Shown here: positions 6,411 through 11,745 of the stretch, piece after piece
Layout of the letters: each line of letters starts with the position of its first letter
Position numbering within the stretch: the stretch's first letter is position 1
Origin: Rhodopirellula sp.
Lineage (GTDB): Bacteria; Planctomycetota; Planctomycetia; Pirellulales; Pirellulaceae
DNA: 11,745 nt
NCBI GenBank assembly: GCA_002714565.1
Contig: PAXU01000082.1
Coordinates: forward strand, 8,267 to 20,011
Direction: 5' to 3'
Made by a program: the position numbers and the translations under genes
The notes under the pieces: model-generated
What the model was told of the DNA's origin: nothing
The model's input: only the letters and a program-made list of their open reading frames with translations
Databases searched by the model: none

Positions 6411-7577
6411 CTACGCAGCCATTCTGCTTTGAGAAACAAAGAAGTTTTGCATGCTATCTACAACTGCTTCAATTTCTTGTGGCTGGAGTTCCGGGAATAT
6501 CGGTAGACTCAGTACTTCCTGTGTCGCACGTTCTGTTTCCGGTAGCTCGATTTCACCGATGCCCAAATCCAGAAAACACTGTTGCTGGTGTAAAGCAATC
6601 GGGTAGTAAATTGCACACCCCATACCATTTTGTTGTAGATGCTGCGCGAGTGCATCCCGCTGGCCATGTTTGACTCGAACGGTGTATTGATTCCAGACAT
6701 GCCCGTCACCAACAGCAGACCGTGGATCTTCAATCCACCATCCCAAACCACGGTCAGCAAACAGCTCTGAATACAATGAAGCATTGGCCTGACGCCTGGA
6801 AGTCATCTCGTCGAGGTGTCTAATTTTGACGTTTAACCCGGCAGCCTGCATGGAATCCAGTCGACTGTTGATTCCAACCACGTGATGATAATAACGAGGC
6901 CGCATGCCGTGATTGGCCAACATTCGCAAGTCATCCCGTAATGACTCGTCGTTGGTAACAATCATCCCGCCATCGCCGAATCCACCAAGGTTCTTGGTGG
7001 GGTAAAAGCTTATACAACCAAGATCGCCGAATCCGCCAATTGGTTTACCGCCAATAGAGGCGCCAATTGACTGTGCGGCATCTTCAACAATGTTGATCGA
7101 GTGTTTTTTTGTTAGTGCCACAAGGCGAGGCATATCCACTGGCTGTCCGAATAAGTGAACTGGAATGATCGCCTTAGTATGGTTGGTAATCGCAGCTTCC
7201 ACACAGTCGATATCGATATTGAAAGTGTCTGCTTCAATGTCCACAAAAACGGGCTTGGCACCTAACCGAGTTACCGCACTCGCCGTAGCGAAGAAAGTAA
7301 AGCTTGGCACGATTACTTCATCACCTTCACCTACTCCAAGTGCCATCAAGCTCAGTAACAAAGCATCACTTCCCGATGCACAGCCGATACCGAATTTCGC
7401 GCCGCTGATTTTTGCAACAGTTTCTTCCAGTTGCTTACAATCTTCGCCAAACAGAAAGCTGCCAGAGTCGACTACTTTAGCAATGGCGGCGAGTATTTCA
7501 TCACGTATTGGTTCATTACCGCGCGGTACGTCCAAAAGTTTTACGGACGTTACTTCTTCACGTGGTGCCTGCGTCAT
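6411..7577 (-). CDS. DegT/DnrJ/EryC1/StrS-family PLP-dependent aminotransferase
   Basis: A 388-residue fold-type I aminotransferase. Visible elements are the cofactor-phosphate loop GCASGSDALLLSL (65-77), VIVPSFTFFATASAV (88-102), HLFGQP (141-146), the pyridoxal-binding E165-D166-A-A-Q-S, the Schiff-base lysine K195 in FYPTKNLGGFGDGG, and RLDSMQAAGL (239-248), all typical of the family. Members usually transaminate keto-sugar nucleotides to amino sugars for surface polysaccharides, although some act on other substrates. No nucleotide-sugar dehydratase or epimerase gene is nearby, so the substrate is unknown. The ATG at 7577 has GGAGG 12 bases upstream, a slightly long but clear ribosome-binding site. 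Its stop lies 10 bases from that of convergent hisS. The upstream 208-base gap to the amidohydrolase contains an inverted repeat and probably its own promoter. Confidence 0.93.
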   Translation of the reverse strand: MTQAPREEVTSVKLLDVPRGNEPIRDEILAAIAKVVDSGSFLFGEDCKQLEETVAKISGAKFGIGCASGSDALLLSLMALGVGEGDEVIVPSFTFFATASAVTRLGAKPVFVDIEADTFNIDIDCVEAAITNHTKAIIPVHLFGQPVDMPRLVALTKKHSINIVEDAAQSIGASIGGKPIGGFGDLGCISFYPTKNLGGFGDGGMIVTNDESLRDDLRMLANHGMRPRYYHHVVGINSRLDSMQAAGLNVKIRHLDEMTSRRQANASLYSELFADRGLGWWIEDPRSAVGDGHVWNQYTVRVKHGQRDALAQHLQQNGMGCAIYYPIALHQQQCFLDLGIGEIELPETERATQEVLSLPIFPELQPQEIEAVVDSMQNFFVSQSRMAA

Positions 7578-7647
7578 GTGTTGTTCTAGCCTCCATGCTA
7601 TTTAGCACAGTGTGATTTAATGTCATCACTACTATGTTTTCGTTCTT

Positions 7648-7682
7648 TACCGACCGCGCAATCCATGCGCAAAACGTCGGTA
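7648..7682. repeat. Nested inverted repeat / stem-loop in the aminotransferase upstream region
   Basis: The outer arms TACCGAC (7648-7654) and GTCGGTA (7676-7682) are perfect complements. Inside are the perfect inner arms GCGCA (7656-7660) and TGCGC (7666-7670) around a 5-base loop, separated from the outer stem by one C on one side and AAAAC on the other. The element sits between the amidohydrolase stop and the aminotransferase start, about 70 bases before the latter. Neither strand has a T-run after the stem, so it does not look like a rho-independent terminator. It could be a leader RNA structure, an operator or a processing site. Confidence 0.5.
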
Positions 7683-7785
7683 CGTGAGGAAAAAATAGAT
7701 CGCACAGATGATTCGGTCAAGGTCAATCAACGACGAACCAACCAGAACCAATTCATCGCATGCTGCCAGAGGACACTGCAAGCAA

Positions 7786-8769
7786 CTAGCTCAGCCCATA
7801 GAGTCGTACTGCATTGTCATGCAGCAACTTACGTTGCTCGGCGATAGGACGCTCTGAAATGACGGCTTTAAGTGCTTCTACCCATTCACGATAACTCGCA
7901 ACAAGGAGGCAAACAGGCCAGTCACCACCAAAAATAACGCGATCCGGACCAAATTCATCAAGACAGTGATTAATCACAGGTGCCAGAGTTTCAGGTCCCC
8001 AATTATCTTTGGGAGCACGTGCAACGATTCCCGAAATCTTACAAATTACGTTGTCACGCTTGGCCAGTTCAGCAATGTCGTGTTTCCACTGATCAACCGT
8101 ATGCCAGGGCTCTTCACCCGGATCCTTTAGAAATGCTTTTGGGTCACCATTTCCACAATGGTCAACAATTAGGCGAGTATCTTTGCATTCATCCGCAAGC
8201 TTCCATCCATCACTCAGTTCTGTTGGACGCATGCACAGATCAAAGCTACGTCCAAGTTCGCCGAGCAAGTGGACTGACTTCACGTATTGTGGCTGAAGAC
8301 ACAATCCTTGTTCGGCGCTATCTACGTGAAGTACCTGACGGATACCCTTGATATACTCGCTCTTTGTGATTGTTCTGATATAGTTTTCAAAACCGTCGGA
8401 ATTCGGACGGCCAGATACCACGGCTGCTGACGTTGGATGTTTACTGCTTTTGGATAACGCAATCAGGTGCTCCACTTCCTTCATTTGGTTCTCGACATTT
8501 ACGTCGACTTCCATGTATACGGCCTGAGCGAGATTTAGACCTCGTGTAGCTTTCTTGAAATCACTGGTCACGTAACTGCGAGCAAGTACTTCCGGAGCTC
8601 CACCTAACCAGGGAGGTTGAAACAGATCGAGATCCCATAAGTGCTGATGCGTATCAACGAGCGGGAGGCTTGCCTGTGGATCTTTGGCTGCATGCAATAC
8701 AGCTGGAGCTGCTGCAATGGCTGCCGCCTGCCCGGTTGTCTTAAGAAAACGTCGTCGTGTAATTGCCAT
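7786..8769 (-). CDS. Tat-exported amidohydrolase-2 family protein (lactonase-like metal-dependent hydrolase)
   Basis: A 327-residue protein starting with a twin-arginine signal: T-R-R-R-F-L-K at residues 4-10, then an alanine-rich hydrophobic segment to about residue 27. The mature part is a TIM-barrel amidohydrolase of the PF04909 type. Metal and active-site candidates are H41-Q-H43 in VDTHQHLWDL, H204 in LIVDHCGNGDP, and D283 in VIFGGDWPV. The THQHLWD opening resembles L-fucono- and L-rhamnono-lactonase and sulfomuconolactone hydrolase relatives, so hydrolysis of a sugar lactone is a reasonable guess but not proven. The frame is open to an ATG at 8892, but those 41 extra charged residues would bury the Tat motif. 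The ATG at 8769 has AAGGT 7 bases upstream and puts the twin arginines near the N-terminus, so it is preferred. It is divergent from the DUF1501 gene. Confidence 0.88.
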   Translation of the reverse strand: MAITRRRFLKTTGQAAAIAAAPAVLHAAKDPQASLPLVDTHQHLWDLDLFQPPWLGGAPEVLARSYVTSDFKKATRGLNLAQAVYMEVDVNVENQMKEVEHLIALSKSSKHPTSAAVVSGRPNSDGFENYIRTITKSEYIKGIRQVLHVDSAEQGLCLQPQYVKSVHLLGELGRSFDLCMRPTELSDGWKLADECKDTRLIVDHCGNGDPKAFLKDPGEEPWHTVDQWKHDIAELAKRDNVICKISGIVARAPKDNWGPETLAPVINHCLDEFGPDRVIFGGDWPVCLLVASYREWVEALKAVISERPIAEQRKLLHDNAVRLYGLS

Positions 8770-8928
8770 GGATCGGACCTTATCAATTGAATTCATGCAC
8801 GTGGTTACAGTCATACGGCGTTCTTTCAAATGTCGAACCATCTCACCTGACTGCCGTAAAGACTTTTGTAACCTACTCAAATTTGTATGCAATCAGTGAT
8901 GTGATAATTCTCGCTGTGAATGACAATA

Positions 8929-8958
8929 ATCGTTCTGTTAGGATAGGTAACAGACGAT
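8929..8958. repeat. Inverted repeat / stem-loop between divergent Tat-protein genes
   Basis: The left arm ATCGT-T-CTGTTA (8929-8940) pairs with the right arm TAACAGACGAT (8948-8958) over 11 base pairs with one bulged T. The loop is seven bases, GGATAGG. It lies about 60 bases before the DUF1501 start and about 160 bases before the amidohydrolase start, in the region that must hold both promoters. No T-run follows on either strand. It may be an operator or a leader RNA hairpin. Confidence 0.45.
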
Positions 8959-9017
8959 AACTATTTCATACATTTACATTTCTCGGTTTCGATAGTAACA
9001 CCGGATTGGCTTCCTCA

Positions 9018-10358
9018 ATGATTAATCGCCGCAATCTGCTTCAATTGGGTACATCTGCTATGGCAGGGGTTAATCTGCCGTCGATGCTGTTGGCAGACAA
9101 CCAAAAACAACGCACTGCGATTCCCAAGGCAGACAACTGCATCATCATTTTTCTAAACGGTGGTCCTAGCCACTTAGATATGTGGGATATGAAACCGGAC
9201 GGACCTGAAGAGAGCCGTGGCCAATTCAAGCCGATTCAGTCGTCACTTACCGGCGTTCAGGTTAGCGAGCATTTACCCGGGCTTTCAAAAGTAATGGATC
9301 GCTGTACCCTCGTGAGGTCAATGCACCATAGTGTGAATAATTCTCACGCCGCGGCCGTATATGTTTCCATGACCGGCCACGACCGAGGCGAACAAGGCGG
9401 TGGATTCAAGCCGACCGACAATCCGGGACCCGGTGCTGTCGCAGCCAAACTTCGGCCGTCACCAGCCGATACGATACAACACGCATGTCTTCCATACAAA
9501 ACACTGGAGGGTGCAAAAGGACCACCACAACCCGGATTCTGGGGTGGTTATCTGGGACAGGCATTTGACCCGATGTGGATCACCAACGACCCGAATTCGG
9601 CAGATTTTGCCATTCCGGAATTCACCTTGGACAAGAGCGTGACTGGCAACCGGATTTCACAACGCTCGGCACTGTTACAGCGGTTTAACAGTAGACTGTC
9701 TAATCAAAAAAAGAACCAGTTACTGTCGAGTATGACCAGCTTTCAACAGCAGGCCTACGACATACTCACCTCGTCCACCGTACAAACTGCTTTCCGCATA
9801 CAGGAAGAACCTGAAAAGCTTCGAGATGCTTACGGCCGCAACATATATGGGCAAAGTGTTTTGCTGGCGCGACGGATGCTCGAAGCCGGGACACGTGTCG
9901 TTACCGTTTCCTGGGCACCGGATGCCAACGCAACATGGGACACGCACTCCGGTAATTTCGATAAATTGAAAGGCTCATTGCTGCCTCAATTTGACTCTGC
10001 CTTCTCAACGTTAATGACCGATCTTGAAGACCGTGGAATGATCGACCGCACGCTCGTCTGTGTACTCGGTGACTTCGGACGTACGCCAAAGATCAATAAC
10101 AACAACGCCGGTCGCGATCACTGGAATTTCTGTTATTCAATTTTGCTGGCTGGCGCTGGAATCAAAAAAGGCCATGTACACGGATCAAGTGATCATCAGG
10201 GTGCATTCCCAAATGATCTCCCGACAGCTCCCGGCGACATCCTCGCAACCATGTATCGAATCCTTGGTATCGATCATGAACTCGAACTTTACGATAGATT
10301 CAACCGTCCTCATCAAGTCGTAAAGAATGGTTCTGTTGTTCACGACTTGCTGGCGTAA
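9018..10358 (+). CDS. Tat-exported DUF1501 protein (alkaline-phosphatase/sulfatase-like fold)
   Basis: A 446-residue DUF1501 protein, a family greatly expanded in planctomycetes. It opens with a twin-arginine signal (INRRNLLQLG, residues 2-11) and a hydrophobic stretch to about residue 25. Conserved blocks are IIIFLNGGPSHLDMWDMKP (42-60), SVNNSHAAAVYVSMTG (105-120), TWDTHSGNFD (306-315), LGDFGRTPKIN (350-360), GRDHWNFCYSILLAG (365-379), and HGSSDHQG (388-395). The aspartates and histidines H52, D54, D308, H310, D352, D367 and H368 are plausible metal ligands by analogy with alkaline-phosphatase-superfamily enzymes; the true activity of DUF1501 proteins is not established. Planctomycete DUF1501 genes often sit beside a DUF1549/DUF1553 cytochrome-like gene, but none is present here. 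An in-frame TTG at 9006 would add four residues; the ATG at 9018 is preferred although its ribosome-binding site is weak. The membrane-protein gene follows after 5 bases. Confidence 0.93.
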   Translation: MINRRNLLQLGTSAMAGVNLPSMLLADNQKQRTAIPKADNCIIIFLNGGPSHLDMWDMKPDGPEESRGQFKPIQSSLTGVQVSEHLPGLSKVMDRCTLVRSMHHSVNNSHAAAVYVSMTGHDRGEQGGGFKPTDNPGPGAVAAKLRPSPADTIQHACLPYKTLEGAKGPPQPGFWGGYLGQAFDPMWITNDPNSADFAIPEFTLDKSVTGNRISQRSALLQRFNSRLSNQKKNQLLSSMTSFQQQAYDILTSSTVQTAFRIQEEPEKLRDAYGRNIYGQSVLLARRMLEAGTRVVTVSWAPDANATWDTHSGNFDKLKGSLLPQFDSAFSTLMTDLEDRGMIDRTLVCVLGDFGRTPKINNNNAGRDHWNFCYSILLAGAGIKKGHVHGSSDHQGAFPNDLPTAPGDILATMYRILGIDHELELYDRFNRPHQVVKNGSVVHDLLA

Positions 10359-10363
10359 AGAGC

Positions 10364-11745
10364 ATGCACGAAGCTGCAGATGACAAACTGCAATCCAAAG
10401 AAAACCTACGTTCGGTATTGATCGTCGCATCCGCGTTTATCGCCGCAATGATCGTGATGCTGGCGAATTCCATTCCGACATCTTTCGGAAGTATCTTTCC
10501 ACTGGTTGTAGCATGCGTCGCTGTGCTACCTCTGTTGCGTCGATACAACGACTGGGAATCGCCCTTCTTTAAAACATACAGTGCAGCATTTACCTACTCT
10601 ATTGCAACCCTTGGAACCGTTGCTATCTATGTCTTCCTGTATCACGCGCATCCAACCATTGGCGGTGTTGATTGGTTCTACTACCTTTGTTACGCCCGTG
10701 ACCAAATAAATGGCGTACCAACCTCTGAAAACATCTATAGCTATTTTCCCGGCGTATACATGTTTTGGCGACAAGCCATGTTTTGGTTTGGATTTGATGT
10801 GGACGCACTGCGCTGCATTGTCATTCTTGTCCTATTGATCAATGCAGTGCTCGTAGAGCTGATCATTTGGCGACAAACCAGGAGCGTTGCTTTGTCCTGG
10901 ATCGGTGGGCTCGTGCATGGGGTTTTGTTGATTCGATTTCAGGGGCTTTCCGGGGTTACCGAGCCCGTTGCGTTGATTCCATTATTAGTTGCATTGGTCG
11001 TCTGGAATGGCGACGCTTTTGTCAGATGGAAAAAGTCCGTTACCGTTGGAATCTGCTTGGGACTTGTTGTGCTATGCAAACAACAAGCAGGGTTACTTAC
11101 CCTTGGCGCCCTAGTGTGGCTGCCAGCTTGGAAACAACACGACAAACGGCAAGTGATTGCAATTCCAATTATTGCTTTGCTAACTCTGGTCTTGTTAACA
11201 CTAACAGAAGGTGCCGGTCTTACACCTCTCTTCAAGGGTCTGGATACTGCCGCTAGCTATGCAAATGAAGGTTCGATGTTTCGAAACATCTTGATTCAGG
11301 CTGTGCACGACCCGATCGCAACTTTGGCATTGGTCTCCACGTGCGGAATCGCTTTTTGGCTTTCCAGACAGGAACTTGACGAGGATTCAACGAGTCAAGT
11401 AAGAATCATCGGATTCCTGATGATTGGTGCCATCGCATCTCTGGTCCAGTTTAGTTTTCGCAGTTACCACCACTATTTCCAATTAGCACTCCCAGCCGCT
11501 TCGATAGGCTTGATCTTGTCCTTGCATATTCTGCATCGACTCAAGTCACCGTTGAGAAATCTGGTCTTCCCATTCGCTATCGCTATTCTTGGTTACCAAT
11601 CAACAACACATTTTGATACCGATGTACTGCAGTGGCCGAACAAAACATACATACAACATTACAAAGATTGGCATGACCAAGCGCCGATCGCTGTGGCACT
11701 TAAGGATCATGAGAAACTACAGCAAGTAATTCAAACCAAAGAACC
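10364..11745 (+). CDS. Multi-pass membrane protein, GT-C/ArnT-like glycosyltransferase (partial, runs off window)
   Basis: An open frame of 460 codons without a stop to the window end. The N-terminal tail is short and charged (about 1-16), followed by many hydrophobic segments: roughly 17-34, 42-58, 74-94, 150-168, 176-191, 200-214, 226-238, 264-280, 308-333, 347-364, 371-390 and 398-411. The first large loop has G101-V-D103-W-F-Y-Y and ARDQINGVPTSENIYSYFPG (111-130), the acidic-residue-plus-Tyr/Pro layout of polyprenyl-phosphate-sugar GT-C transferases. Other family-like parts are CKQQAGL (238-244) and SYHHYFQLALPA (367-378). Such enzymes glycosylate lipids or proteins on the outer face of the inner membrane; donor and acceptor are unknown. 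It begins 5 bases after the DUF1501 stop, so co-transcription is likely. The C-terminal part after 412 is soluble and incomplete. The GT-C call is by layout, not by a decisive motif. Confidence 0.75.
   Translation, partial: MHEAADDKLQSKENLRSVLIVASAFIAAMIVMLANSIPTSFGSIFPLVVACVAVLPLLRRYNDWESPFFKTYSAAFTYSIATLGTVAIYVFLYHAHPTIGGVDWFYYLCYARDQINGVPTSENIYSYFPGVYMFWRQAMFWFGFDVDALRCIVILVLLINAVLVELIIWRQTRSVALSWIGGLVHGVLLIRFQGLSGVTEPVALIPLLVALVVWNGDAFVRWKKSVTVGICLGLVVLCKQQAGLLTLGALVWLPAWKQHDKRQVIAIPIIALLTLVLLTLTEGAGLTPLFKGLDTAASYANEGSMFRNILIQAVHDPIATLALVSTCGIAFWLSRQELDEDSTSQVRIIGFLMIGAIASLVQFSFRSYHHYFQLALPAASIGLILSLHILHRLKSPLRNLVFPFAIAILGYQSTTHFDTDVLQWPNKTYIQHYKDWHDQAPIAVALKDHEKLQQVIQTKE

Noticed and set aside
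6427..6448. CTTTG-AGAAA-CAAAG followed by AAGTTTT after hisS, as a possible terminator.
   Set aside because: The stem is only 5 base pairs and AT-rich, the T-run is short and offset, and the site lies inside the 3' end of the aminotransferase gene.
7620..7847. A 75-codon forward frame in the gap between amidohydrolase and aminotransferase.
   Set aside because: It overlaps the amidohydrolase C-terminus on the opposite strand, has low-complexity basic composition and no recognisable domain or ribosome-binding site.
8770..8892. N-terminal extension of the amidohydrolase to the ATG at 8892.
   Set aside because: It would place 41 charged residues before a textbook twin-arginine signal; the ATG at 8769 has a well-spaced AAGGT.

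Overview
The window looks like chromosomal DNA from a member of the Planctomycetota, probably aquatic, with a moderate GC content that by eye is near or slightly below 50 %. The taxon is inferred from three things: a Tat-exported DUF1501 protein, a Tat-exported amidohydrolase, and an 84-residue helical protein of a type I associate with planctomycete genomes. I see no rRNA, tRNA, CRISPR array, insertion sequence, integrase or phage gene. There is no clear frameshift. The only truncated gene is the one running off the right edge.

Left block (minus strand, 94-3452). Four closely spaced genes run leftward: a small conserved helical protein, an exported alpha/beta-hydrolase-like protein, a DUF1611/DgcN-family protein and an enolase-superfamily dipeptide epimerase/DgcA-family protein. 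The last two are 3 bases apart. They match the DgcN-DgcA pair, which converts D-glutamate to N-acetyl-D-glutamate and then to N-acetyl-L-glutamate, so the block may salvage D-Glu or D-Glu dipeptides, for example from peptidoglycan. Positions 1-93, downstream of this block, hold no gene and no terminator I can recognise.

Central block (plus strand, 3616-6400). A [2Fe-2S] ferredoxin is divergent from the left block across 163 bases that contain a near-perfect palindrome. After 214 bases come three tightly spaced genes: a PII signal-transduction protein with a GTG start, a YkgJ-type cysteine-cluster protein and histidyl-tRNA synthetase (hisS). The gaps of 25 and 32 bases suggest one transcript. 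The PII protein keeps its T-loop tyrosine and 2-oxoglutarate/ATP motifs but lacks the two C-terminal arginines that contact ATP phosphates in well-studied PII proteins.

Right block. A DegT-family PLP aminotransferase (minus strand) converges on hisS with 10 bases between the stops. Upstream of it is an exported amidohydrolase of the lactonase-like type, also on the minus strand. The 208 bases between them carry a nested inverted repeat. Divergent from the amidohydrolase, across about 250 bases with another hairpin, is a Tat-exported DUF1501 protein. Five bases after it starts a multi-pass membrane protein resembling GT-C glycosyltransferases, open to the window end.

Most of this is ordinary planctomycete gene content. 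The points most worth a second look are the putative D-glutamate salvage block, the divergent PII C-terminus, and three inverted repeats in intergenic regions. I did not find a clearly new multi-gene system.
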